Positions 4,954-11,939 of a DNA stretch of 11,939 nucleotides are shown one piece after another. A program made the translations under genes and the position numbers. A model generated the notes under the pieces. That model made no database searches. It was not told where the DNA came from and saw only the letters and a program-made list of their open reading frames with translations. The stretch is taken from contig JAITAN010000105.1 of the NCBI GenBank assembly GCA_031284105.1, positions 1-11,939 of the forward strand, written 5' to 3'. Each line of letters begins with the position of its first letter. The stretch's first letter is position 1. The DNA is from Treponema sp. (GTDB lineage: Bacteria > Spirochaetota > Spirochaetia > Treponematales > Breznakiellaceae).

Positions 4954-7900
4954 ATGATAGATTTTGTTCATCTCCACGTACACAGTGATTATTCTCTGCT
5001 GGACGGCGCCGCTTCCGTGCAGAGCCTGGCCGATAAAGCTGAAGCGCTCGGCATGAAACACCTCGCCATTACGGATCACGGCAATATGTTCGGCGTCCTG
5101 AAGTTCGTTACCGCCTGTAAAGAACACGCGGACCATTCGCCGCGCGCCAAGCCCATTCACCCCATTATCGGAAATGAGTTTTACATGGCGCCCGGCTCCC
5201 GTTTTGAAAAGAACGGGGCGGAACATGGAAACAAGTACTACCACCTGATACTCCTTGCAAAAGACACTCAAGGATACAAAAATCTCTTGAAATTAACGTC
5301 CATCTCGTATATAGACGGCTTTTACTATAAGCCGCGTATTGATGAGGAGGTTCTGGTACAATACCACGAGGGGCTTATCTGCCTTTCCGCGTGCGTTGCC
5401 GGTGAAATTCCAAGCCTTATTCTGGAGAACAAGATGGATGAGGCTGAAAAAAGAGCGCGGTGGTTTCGCGGCCTGTTTGGGGACGAGAATTTTTATCTTG
5501 AATTGCAGGATCACCGGCTGGAAATTCAGAAAACCGCGAATGCGGCGATCATAGACATAGCAAAACGCACGGGAATCCCGCTTGTCGTTACCAATGATAT
5601 TCATTACCTTGAGAAAAAAGACGCCGAAGCTCAGGATATTCTCCTCTGCATAAGCACCCAGAAAAAACGCGCCGAGAAAAAACGTATGCGCTTCGATACG
5701 GATGAATTTTATTTCAAGACCGGCGACGAGATGGCCGCATTGTTTCCCGAATACCCGGAAGCGGTCGCAAATACCGTGCGTATCGCCGAGCGCTGTAAGA
5801 CCGAAATCCCAAAAATCAAGACAAAAGACCTGCCCAAATACCTACCGGAATGCGATATCCCGTTCGGCTTTAATGATGCCAATGAGTACCTGCGGCACCT
5901 TACGTTTGAAGGGCTTACAAAACGCTACCCGGATTATGGGAAAGAAATCCGTGAACGCGCGGAATATGAGCTTGACGTCATCATCAAAATGGGGTTTACG
6001 GGCTATTTTCTCATCGTGGCCGACTTCATCAACTGGGCGAAAGAACACGGTATTGCCGTTGGTCCGGGACGCGGGTCGGGCGCAGGTTCCATCACGGCGT
6101 ATGCGCTCCGCATCACGGATATAGAACCCCTCAAGTATGATCTCCTGTTTGAGCGGTTCCTCAACCCTGAACGCGTCTCCATGCCGGACTTTGACGTTGA
6201 CTTTTGCAATGAGCGCCGTGATGAGGTAATCCGGTACGTTACGGAAAAATACGGCAAGAACCGCGTGGGACAGATCATCACCTTTGGTACGCTCAAGGCG
6301 AAAGCCGTTATCAAAGACGTTGCCCGCGTTCTTGATATTCCGCTTTCGGAAGCAAATATGATCGCCAACCTCATTCCTAAAGATCCAAAGATGACGCTGA
6401 AAAGGGCGTTTGAGGAAGAGCCGAAACTGCGGGAGCTGGAGGAAAACCCCAAGTATCAGGAATTGTTCGTGTTTGCCCGCAAACTGGAAGGCAAGAACCG
6501 CAACTCAAGCCTCCATGCGGCAGGCATCGTCATCGGGAAAACAGACCTCGTCAACTATGTGCCGCTGTATAAAGACCCCAAAACCGGCGGCGTGGCAAGC
6601 CAGTACACTATGGACGTCATTGAGGAACAAGGGCTGGTAAAGATGGACTTCTTGGGACTTAAAAACCTCGATCTCATCAAAAATACCGTTGATCTCATCA
6701 AAGAACGGGGCGATGAATACGCTGATTTTAACATTGACGCCATCCCCGAAGACGACGAGGCGACCTTTAGGATGCTGGGAGAAGGCAAAAGTTCCGGGAT
6801 TTTCCAGTTTGAATCCCAGGGTATGCAGAACGTCCTGAAACAGGCAAAACCGACCTCCATTGAGGATCTGATCGCATTGAACGCCTTGTACCGCCCCGGA
6901 CCCATGGACTATATTCCGCAGTTTATTGAGTCCAAATGGGGGCGGCAGCCCATAGTCTACCCCGATCCGTGCCTTGAGGATATTCTCAAGGAGACCTACG
7001 GGGTTATCGTATATCAAGAGCAGGTCATGCAGGTCGCCCAGCGGATAGCGGGTTATTCTCTGGGACAAGCCGATATGCTGCGCCGTGCGATGGGAAAGAA
7101 AAAGCGGGAAATCATCGACAAGGAAAAGGCGCCGTTTATCGCGGGCGCGATAAAAAATGGGTTTAAGGAAACCGATGCGGACCGTATCTACGAGATTCTG
7201 GTTCCCTTTGCCAATTACGGTTTTAACAAGAGTCATGCGGCCGCGTATTCCGTGGTTGCGTACCAGACCGCGTATCTCAAGGCGAATTTCTCCGCCGAAT
7301 TCATGTCCGCGAAGCTCACCAATGAGATCAGCGGCACGGACAGCCTTCCCGCTTACATTGATGAAGCCCGCAAAATGGGGCTTGCCATTGATCCGCCGGA
7401 TATTAACCGTTCCGACCGGTATTTTTCTGTTGCTGACGGGCGTATCGTGTACGGCTTCCTCGGTATAAAGGGGTTGGGCGAAGGTCCCGCAAACGAAATT
7501 ATCGCTTGCCGTGAAAAGGACGGTCCATACAAAAGCTTCATGGATTTTCTTGAGCGCGTAGATATTAAAGCCGTGGGTAAAAAAGTGGTGGAACTCCTCG
7601 CCCGAACCGGCGCATTCGACTCTTTCGGCATAACGCGCGCTACGTTGGTTTTCAACCTCGAACAGGTTGTGGAATATGTACAAAAAAACAAAGAGGAGAA
7701 GGCGTATGGGCAGAGCGGTCTTTTTGATAATGCGCCGGTAGAGCAGCAGCAGTCCTTCCGTTTCGTTGAAAAACCCGAATGGACGCGCATGGAAAAGCTC
7801 CAAATTGAGAAGGAGTTGATCGGGTTCTACTTTTCCGGTCATCCGATGGACGATTTTAAGGACGTATGGGAGAAGTACTCCACGCTGAATTTGGCGGAGC

Positions 7901-8934
7901 TTGACGCGGCCGAAGACGGCATGTACGCCGTTGTCGGCATGATCAAAGACCTGAAGCCCCATCATACCAACAACGGCGAAATGGGATTCAGCGCCATTGC
8001 GGACTACAACGGCGATGTTGATCTGGTGCTATTTGCCGACTCGTGGGCGCGCGCAAAGAACAGCCTTGCGATAGACAGAGTGGTAGCAATCCGGGGCAAG
8101 ATCAACACATCCGAAATGCGGGACAAACCAAGCCTCCTTGTTGATAGCGTGCTTAACCTTGAAAAAAACGGTCTCACACGGGAAGCTATTGACGCCTTTT
8201 TCAGTCATCCGCTTGACAAGTACCGCAAAGCGTGGGAACAGAACTGTACGTTGAACCTCGCTCAGGCGGCGGGTGTGAAAGACGGCGTTTATACGCTGGT
8301 TGGCGTCATCAAAAGCGTAAAGCCGTATCAAACATCGAAAGGCGGGGATATGGCGTTTTCTTCTATAGAAGATTTTAACGGGCAGATCGATCTGGTGATC
8401 TTCTCCGATACATGGGAAAAATGCCGGAATACGCTGACGGTTGATACGCTCGTTGCGCTCAAGGGCAAGCTGGATAAGTCTCGCCGTCCGGATAGACCGA
8501 GTGTCATTGTAAACGAATTCCTTGATGTGGATCATTTGCAGAACGAGGCGGAGTCCAATCCCAAAGACGCCGCGAAAAAAGCCGGCGGGAAGAAACCTCC
8601 GAAGCAGCCGGCAATGCCGCGGCCGGGCGCAGCGGCTGGTGAACATACTCGCGCCGAATCGTACACAGCGGACGTTTCGCAGGAGGAAAAGCCCCCTGCC
8701 GCATCAATACATATTAGACTCACGGAAACCGCCGCAGAAACCGATAACACGCTTTTCATTTTGCGGGATGCCTTACTCGAAAAACCCGGCTCCAGCACGG
8801 TGTACCTGCACGTTCCCGATGCGGGCCGCGAGACGGTCATCAGAACTACTTCCCAGATAAAAGCATCCGCCGATGATGCCGCACTCGAAATCTATACGCA
8901 TTGCGGCGGCGTTGAAAAGGTGTGGACCGAGTGA
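4954..8934 (+). CDS. dnaE: DNA polymerase III alpha subunit (DnaE), with duplicated OB region
   Basis: Catalytic subunit of the replicative polymerase holoenzyme. 1326 residues, longer than the roughly 1150-1200 common for DnaE. The PHP domain opens with HLHVHSDYSLLDGA (His6, His8, His10); ITDHGN (Asp41, His42) and TNDIHY (213-218) keep metal-binding residues, so it may have nuclease activity. The palm has GPGRGSGAGS (370-379) and catalytic Asp412 and Asp414 in PDFDVDF, with Asp565 in MDFLGL as the expected third acid. The fingers contain YQEQVMQVAQ and AMGKKK. A clamp-binding motif QSGLF is at 920-924. The segment from HPMDD (963) to about 1073 carries an OB fold and is repeated from HPLDK (1085) to about 1195. 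A Pro/Ala/Lys-rich linker (about 1196-1250) leads to a final domain ending at the TGA. The start MIDFVHLHVHSDY fits relatives but has no ribosome site. Confidence 0.97.
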   Translation: MIDFVHLHVHSDYSLLDGAASVQSLADKAEALGMKHLAITDHGNMFGVLKFVTACKEHADHSPRAKPIHPIIGNEFYMAPGSRFEKNGAEHGNKYYHLILLAKDTQGYKNLLKLTSISYIDGFYYKPRIDEEVLVQYHEGLICLSACVAGEIPSLILENKMDEAEKRARWFRGLFGDENFYLELQDHRLEIQKTANAAIIDIAKRTGIPLVVTNDIHYLEKKDAEAQDILLCISTQKKRAEKKRMRFDTDEFYFKTGDEMAALFPEYPEAVANTVRIAERCKTEIPKIKTKDLPKYLPECDIPFGFNDANEYLRHLTFEGLTKRYPDYGKEIRERAEYELDVIIKMGFTGYFLIVADFINWAKEHGIAVGPGRGSGAGSITAYALRITDIEPLKYDLLFERFLNPERVSMPDFDVDFCNERRDEVIRYVTEKYGKNRVGQIITFGTLKAKAVIKDVARVLDIPLSEANMIANLIPKDPKMTLKRAFEEEPKLRELEENPKYQELFVFARKLEGKNRNSSLHAAGIVIGKTDLVNYVPLYKDPKTGGVASQYTMDVIEEQGLVKMDFLGLKNLDLIKNTVDLIKERGDEYADFNIDAIPEDDEATFRMLGEGKSSGIFQFESQGMQNVLKQAKPTSIEDLIALNALYRPGPMDYIPQFIESKWGRQPIVYPDPCLEDILKETYGVIVYQEQVMQVAQRIAGYSLGQADMLRRAMGKKKREIIDKEKAPFIAGAIKNGFKETDADRIYEILVPFANYGFNKSHAAAYSVVAYQTAYLKANFSAEFMSAKLTNEISGTDSLPAYIDEARKMGLAIDPPDINRSDRYFSVADGRIVYGFLGIKGLGEGPANEIIACREKDGPYKSFMDFLERVDIKAVGKKVVELLARTGAFDSFGITRATLVFNLEQVVEYVQKNKEEKAYGQSGLFDNAPVEQQQSFRFVEKPEWTRMEKLQIEKELIGFYFSGHPMDDFKDVWEKYSTLNLAELDAAEDGMYAVVGMIKDLKPHHTNNGEMGFSAIADYNGDVDLVLFADSWARAKNSLAIDRVVAIRGKINTSEMRDKPSLLVDSVLNLEKNGLTREAIDAFFSHPLDKYRKAWEQNCTLNLAQAAGVKDGVYTLVGVIKSVKPYQTSKGGDMAFSSIEDFNGQIDLVIFSDTWEKCRNTLTVDTLVALKGKLDKSRRPDRPSVIVNEFLDVDHLQNEAESNPKDAAKKAGGKKPPKQPAMPRPGAAAGEHTRAESYTADVSQEEKPPAASIHIRLTETAAETDNTLFILRDALLEKPGSSTVYLHVPDAGRETVIRTTSQIKASADDAALEIYTHCGGVEKVWTE

Positions 8935-8975
8935 GCTGCCGAGTCTAACGCCGTACCTGCCAAGTTTGTTGCGGA

Positions 8976-8998
8976 GGGAGCGGCTTTTAGAGCCTCCC
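8976..8998 (+). terminator. Hairpin after dnaE, possible weak terminator
   Basis: GGGA-GC-GGCT (8976-8985) pairs with AGCC-TCCC (8991-8998) around TTTAG, with a 2-nt bulge. It lies about 40 bp after the dnaE stop. There is no T-run after it, so termination would be weak or factor-dependent. A second dyad, GTATGG/CCATAC, follows at 9007-9030. The rest of 8935-9125 shows nothing else. Confidence 0.3.
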
Positions 8999-9125
8999 GC
9001 GGGGCGGTATGGTCCGGTTGTCCCCCATACGCGAGATGATTGCCCCCGTTTCAACCGTGCCGATTAGAGGGAAAATAGCATTGTCAAGATGTTGTTGTAA
9101 ATCTGTTTTTTACCGCCCATATACC

Positions 9126-9154
9126 TTGACAAAATTGTTTGACTTTGCTAATCT
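9126..9154 (+). promoter_or_regulatory. Promoter of the tRNA cluster
   Basis: TTGACA (9126-9131), a 17-bp spacer and TAATCT (9149-9154). The first tRNA begins 15 nt after the -10 box, leaving a leader of about 8 nt, typical for a stable-RNA promoter. All three tRNAs probably come from one transcript. Confidence 0.8.
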
Positions 9155-9168
9155 TAATCCAATGGTAT

Positions 9169-9240
9169 GGACGATTAACTCAGTGGGAGAGTGTTACCTT
9201 CACACGGTAGAAGTCGTTGGTTCAAATCCAACATCGTCCA
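9169..9240 (+). tRNA. tRNA-Val (CAC anticodon)
   Basis: 72 nt without the CCA end, which is not encoded. The acceptor stem GGACGAT pairs with ATCGTCC, followed by discriminator A. The D arm is ACTC-AGTGGGA-GAGT and the T arm GTTGG-TTCAAAT-CCAAC. The anticodon arm TTACC-TTCACAC-GGTAG has a T-G closing pair at its base and places CAC at positions 34-36, reading GTG. First gene of the cluster, 3 bp before tRNA-Leu. Confidence 0.93.
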
Positions 9241-9243
9241 CAC

Positions 9244-9326
9244 GCCCAGATGGTGGAATTGGTAGACACGCTGGTTTCAGGTACCAGTGCCTAAACAGCA
9301 TGGGAGTTCAAATCTCCCTCTGGGCA
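9244..9326 (+). tRNA. tRNA-Leu (CAG anticodon)
   Basis: 83 nt, with the long variable arm expected of a class II tRNA. The acceptor stem GCCCAGA pairs with TCTGGGC, then discriminator A; CCA is not encoded. The anticodon arm CTGGT-TTCAGGT-ACCAG gives CAG, reading CTG. The variable arm (TGCCTAAACAGCA) and the T arm GGGAG-TTCAAAT-CTCCC complete the cloverleaf. Confidence 0.94.
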
Positions 9327-9333
9327 AATTTTG

Positions 9334-9407
9334 GGGCGCGTAGCTCAGCTGGTTAGAGCGCCACGTTTACACCGTGGATGTCTGCGGTTCGAATCCGTAC
9401 GCGCCCA
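9334..9407 (+). tRNA. tRNA-Val (TAC anticodon)
   Basis: 74 nt. The acceptor stem GGGCGCG pairs with CGCGCCC, then discriminator A; CCA is not encoded. The D arm is GCTC-...-GAGC and the anticodon arm CCACG-TTTACAC-CGTGG gives TAC, the main valine decoder (GTA and wobble). The T arm is TGCGG-TTCGAAT-CCGTA with one imperfect pair. It differs strongly from tRNA-Val(CAC) 94 bp upstream, so the two are not a recent duplication. I see no clear terminator hairpin in 9408-9515 before the convergent methyltransferase gene. Confidence 0.94.
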
Positions 9408-9515
9408 ATATTTTCTTTACCCCTCCGGTTGTTTACGCGGTTGTGCGGCACTATTATAATTCCCATCCCATCTACTCTATTCCCCATTCCGTACTAACCG
9501 AGTTTTGAAACCGGC

Positions 9516-11015
9516 TCACCCATCTGTAAATATAAGCATGTTTGAGATTTTACCCGGCTGGGCCCACGACATGGTGCCTTCCATTTTTGATGAACGCAAG
9601 AAGTTTTCGACTTCCGGTTTTTGCAATTTATCAAGTATCCGTAAAGCGGTTTTTTTATCATTACACGGAATGAACGCTTGCAAAGACTGATTAGCCTGCC
9701 AAGACCCTTCAAATAAACGCGGCGTGAAATGTTTTTTACCGTAAGCCTCCCATACAATTTTATATTGTTGAAAACTGTACGGACCCACGCCGAGCAAAGC
9801 CCACCATAAGCCTCGTTGTATGTACGTTTGAATGAACACGCCTTTTCGCGCTGCCAATACGTGTCTGTATTTCTCAAAATAGTCTTTCAAAAGCGGGTAC
9901 GGCGACAGTTCATCTAACGGCTTTCCATGCGGATTATATGGAAGCAAAATCCATTTCTGCGGTTTTTCGGTAAAGGTAAAGTTTTTCGTTGTAATAAGCG
10001 GGTATATAAATTTTTTAGGAAGATGATAATAATTGCCCGATGAAAAGACCTTGCATACCGTATCATCAATATCTTGGTATTCGGTAAATATAAAAACGCC
10101 ATTCGCCCCGCACGTATTTATACCCTGCCGCGGCTTTGATTCAGAGGGTACGGTAATTTGCACAAAAGCGGACTGCCGTTTCGCGCGGGTAACCGCAAGA
10201 AAACTTCCTTTTCTATTAAGCGCGGGAAACGCCGTATATTCCTTCCATTCGTTTTCATAGCGGAAATAGGGAATCTCTTTATTGTACGCGGCTTTTTTCT
10301 CAAATAAGGCTAGTCCTGAACGCGCCGAAATTCCAAATACGTCTTTATCCGCAAAATCATACACCGCTTTTAACGCGTACCTTTTATTGCCGGCCGTAAA
10401 ACAGCGAAACGCTTCGTGCGCGCCGTCGTTAAGAAACAGCGAGAGCGGCAGAAAAAATACGGCTATGCCGTTATCTATAAGATTATCCGTAATTGTTTTT
10501 TGTATGATAAGGGCAGCGATATCAATACGGGAACCCCCCAGAAGCAGTTTCCGCTTATTGGGCGCGAGACCATAGTCAAGAAAAAACGGTTTTACAAATT
10601 CTTTGTATTCTCTCGGCAAGTCTGAAAAATTGCACCACGGCGGATTACCGAATAATACATCGGCGCGTACGGAATCAAACTTCAAGATATCCTGTCGGTA
10701 AAAATTAGCGGACATATCGACGTGGTATTTATTGATAAATTTTGCACGCGCGTTGCTGTGGAATGCCGCGTTACATTCAACGCCGAAGAGGTTATGTAAA
10801 GGTAACTCGGATAGCGCATATCCTTTTTCGAGTGCAGCATCCACCAATACCTCAAGGAGGTTGGCTTGGCCCATAGTCGGGTCGAGAACGGTTTTACCGC
10901 TCAACCACAAATCAAGGATACCAAAGGCGTCAACCGCGAAAGCTGCGGTATCGGGCCGCGTAAACACTGCGCCGATGGCTAATGTAGCGAATGAAGCTGA
11001 AATCGATGCATCCAT
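9516..11015 (-). CDS. N6-adenine DNA methyltransferase, apparently solitary
   Basis: 499 residues from the ATG at 11015. A GTG at 11045 lies in frame but upstream of the -10 box, so it cannot be used from the promoter seen. Transfers a methyl group from S-adenosylmethionine to adenine in DNA. Motif X is GAVFTRPD (residues 15-22); motif I is LDPTMGQAN (44-52), with Gln where Gly is usual; an acidic motif FGVECN (77-82); DIL (109-111); the catalytic NPPW at 124-127. The C-terminal 250 residues (ICGAN-like start, then many aromatic residues) probably form the target-recognition region, as in Eco57I/TaqI-type enzymes. No restriction endonuclease or specificity gene lies beside it: the tRNA cluster is downstream and a gene remnant upstream. 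It could be an orphan regulatory or anti-restriction methylase, or the survivor of a broken system. The T in place of the second Gly of motif I is unusual and might affect activity. Confidence 0.85.
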   Translation of the reverse strand: MDASISASFATLAIGAVFTRPDTAAFAVDAFGILDLWLSGKTVLDPTMGQANLLEVLVDAALEKGYALSELPLHNLFGVECNAAFHSNARAKFINKYHVDMSANFYRQDILKFDSVRADVLFGNPPWCNFSDLPREYKEFVKPFFLDYGLAPNKRKLLLGGSRIDIAALIIQKTITDNLIDNGIAVFFLPLSLFLNDGAHEAFRCFTAGNKRYALKAVYDFADKDVFGISARSGLALFEKKAAYNKEIPYFRYENEWKEYTAFPALNRKGSFLAVTRAKRQSAFVQITVPSESKPRQGINTCGANGVFIFTEYQDIDDTVCKVFSSGNYYHLPKKFIYPLITTKNFTFTEKPQKWILLPYNPHGKPLDELSPYPLLKDYFEKYRHVLAARKGVFIQTYIQRGLWWALLGVGPYSFQQYKIVWEAYGKKHFTPRLFEGSWQANQSLQAFIPCNDKKTALRILDKLQKPEVENFLRSSKMEGTMSWAQPGKISNMLIFTDG

Positions 11016-11027
11016 TTTCTTTTTTCT

Positions 11028-11055
11028 ATTATAATCTTTACGCACTATTTGTAAA
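11028..11055 (-). promoter_or_regulatory. Methyltransferase promoter, near-leaderless
   Basis: On the minus strand: TTTACA (11055-11050), a 16-bp spacer, TATAAT (11033-11028). The start site should be near 11021, only about 6 nt before the ATG at 11015. The intervening AGAAAAAAGAAA is purine-rich but has no ribosome core. The promoter lies over the 3' end of the upstream gene remnant. Confidence 0.65.
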
Positions 11056-11510
11056 TGCGGGTAACGGCGTATACAAATAACGAGAGGGTGCGAGGCCGGC
11101 TGTGGAGACGATGATTTCCCCTGACCGTTCGGGAACGGTAATTTCCCTGCCGAAGGTGTTGCCGTCCGTTACATTTTCCGTGTCAACATTAAAGCGATAC
11201 CGTCTCCGCTCATCCGCAGTTTGATCGTTTCCGCGCCGCTTTGCAGTCGGGTAAGGGTTTTGCCGCCTGGAACCAGGACGACCCCGGCATAACCGTCTTG
11301 ATATTTCGTGGTTACTTTGCCGCTCAAGGTCCACGCGGTTTCTTCCTCTCCCTCTTCGTTCTGCAGGGTTTCCCGGAGCAGGGCGATTGAGGAATCGCCT
11401 TTGCCGGCGGAATCATCGTAGGGGTGTACAGTGAAAAGGAACGCGATCCGAATCAAACCTGCCCGACCCCCATGCAGACAGTGAATTGAAACATTAGCCG
11501 GAATGATATA
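11038..11510 (-). pseudogene. Frameshifted remnant of a beta-rich domain protein (possibly CIA30-like)
   Basis: Two minus-strand frames join into one protein. The first is open from 11510, with no convincing start after a TAG at 11513-11511; it reads DDSAGKGDSSIALL, then AWTLSGKVTTKYQDGYAGV, then ETIKLRMSGDG. Near 11198-11203 the sense moves to the other frame, which continues RYRFNVDTENVTDGNTFGRE and ITVPERSGEIIVSTAGLAP and stops at 11038. The junction looks like a small deletion: restoring a few bases between two CGG triplets would give SGDGKRYRFNV (inference). The N-terminus has no signal peptide and the C-terminus is odd, so it is broken at both ends. The motif order resembles CIA30/galactose-binding-like domain proteins of treponemes, recalled from memory and uncertain. 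Confidence 0.6.
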
Positions 11511-11512
11511 CT
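11486..11512 (+). promoter_or_regulatory. Possible promoter of the coiled-coil gene
   Basis: TTGAAA (11486-11491), a 15-bp spacer and TATACT (11507-11512). The spacing is shorter than ideal. The start site would be near 11519, about 12 nt before the ATG at 11531, with GGAGG in between. Confidence 0.4.
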
Positions 11513-11530
11513 ATAGATATGGAGGCAATT

Positions 11531-11939
11531 ATGACACCGGAACCAAAAATGGGTCTAAACTTTGAACAAGTCTGGGCTACTATACAGGCGCTGGCGGAAC
11601 AGCACAAAGACACCGAACGCTTCTTGAAAGAATCGAAAGCGGAAACAGACCGGCGTTTTCAAGAGGTCGCGGAACAGCACAAAGAGTTAGCGGAGCAGCA
11701 CAAAGAGTTAGCGGAACGGCACAAAGACACCGAGCGGTTCTTGAAAGAATCCAAAAGCGAACTCAATCAGGCAATCGGAAGACTCGGCAACCGTTTCGGC
11801 GAATTGGTCGAGCATTTGGTCTCTCCCAACCTGCTGAAAAAGTTCAACGCCCTCGGTTACGCTTTCGGCAAAAGCAGTCCCCGCTCCAAGTACGAGGACG
11901 TAAAAACCGGCAAAATCATCGCGGAAGTCGATGTACAGC
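11531..11939 (+). CDS. Coiled-coil protein with PD-(D/E)XK-like C-terminal domain (DUF3782-like), 3' truncated by window
   Basis: The first 136 codons are in view. The ATG at 11531 has GGAGG 5 nt upstream; an in-frame ATG at 11519 overlaps that site and is less likely. After MTPEPKMGLNF comes a charged helix (about residues 12-85) built of seven-residue steps such as AEQHKEL and blocks of HKDTERFLKESK, a likely coiled coil. Then FGELVEHLVSPNLLKKFNAL and GYAFGKSS lead into GKIIAEVDV at the window edge. That order matches proteins, abundant in treponemes and cyanobacteria, whose C-terminal domain has the PD-(D/E)XK nuclease fold; the final EVD would supply the first metal-binding Asp. The second motif (ExK) is beyond the window, so catalysis cannot be judged. 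No signal peptide. Its role is unknown. Confidence 0.7.
   Translation, partial: MTPEPKMGLNFEQVWATIQALAEQHKDTERFLKESKAETDRRFQEVAEQHKELAEQHKELAERHKDTERFLKESKSELNQAIGRLGNRFGELVEHLVSPNLLKKFNALGYAFGKSSPRSKYEDVKTGKIIAEVDVQ
11594..11757 (+). repeat. Internal DNA repeats in the coiled-coil gene
   Basis: A block of about 47 bp at 11594-11640 recurs at 11711-11757 with few changes, 117 bp (39 codons) apart. Between them, 21-bp steps beginning GCGGAACAGCACAAAGA start at 11669, 11690 and 11711. The near identity at DNA level shows recent in-frame expansion of the coiled coil. Confidence 0.85.

Noticed and set aside
4648..5271. 207-residue minus-strand reading frame across the dnaE start
   Set aside because: It overlaps the dnaE N-terminus and the inverted-repeat block, with no recognisable family or ribosome site.
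6505..7965. 486-residue minus-strand reading frame
   Set aside because: It lies wholly inside dnaE on the opposite strand; no domain is recognisable and the plus-strand product is certain.
9009..9356. 115-residue plus-strand reading frame containing VGSNPTSST and DGGIGRHAGF
   Set aside because: It is a translation of the tRNA-Val and tRNA-Leu genes, a common false gene call.
9334..9407. Attachment site at the 3' end of tRNA-Val(TAC)
   Set aside because: No second copy of the tRNA 3' end occurs in the window and no integrase gene is visible.

Overview
The window looks like chromosomal DNA from a spirochaete, most likely a Treponema relative (moderate confidence). The basis is the style of the DnaE start, the coiled-coil/nuclease-like protein at the right end that is common in treponemes, and strong TTGACA/TATAAT-type promoters in AT-rich gaps between moderately GC-rich genes. 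One housekeeping gene, dnaE (4954-8934), and a three-gene tRNA cluster (9169-9407) sit among accessory or decaying material.

Left part (1-3180): a tandem array of 23-bp units (1-300) enters from beyond the left edge. Next comes a minus-strand operon, read in the order flavodoxin (2504-2932), DUF2325 protein (2134-2433), ABC exporter-type half-transporter (339-2141). It has a near-consensus promoter at 3149-3176 with overlapping dyads and a leader of about 210 nt with a closing stem at 3036-3044/3112-3120. Flavodoxin, a cysteine-rich small protein and a transporter together suggest an iron- or redox-related function; the substrate cannot be read from sequence.

Middle part (3180-4953): a possible gene fragment (minus, 3184-3438); a small secreted YbjN-like protein (3769-4239) with its own promoter, structured leader and intrinsic terminator; a 21-bp repeat array (4382-4591) that may encode a heptad-repeat protein on the minus strand; a decayed duplicate of the 3' end of the secreted-protein gene (4643-4722); and a dense block of inverted repeats (4779-4903) just before dnaE.

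dnaE encodes a 1326-residue replicative polymerase, longer than usual because the segment carrying the C-terminal OB fold is duplicated in tandem. Its promoter lies so close to the ATG that the transcript should be leaderless or nearly so.

Right part (8935-11939): tRNA-Val(CAC), tRNA-Leu(CAG) and tRNA-Val(TAC) behind one promoter; a convergent, apparently solitary N6-adenine DNA methyltransferase (9516-11015, minus), also with a near-leaderless promoter; a frameshifted gene remnant (11038-11510, minus); and the start of a coiled-coil protein with a probable PD-(D/E)XK-type C-terminal domain (11531 to the window edge). No insertion sequence, CRISPR array or replication origin was recognised.
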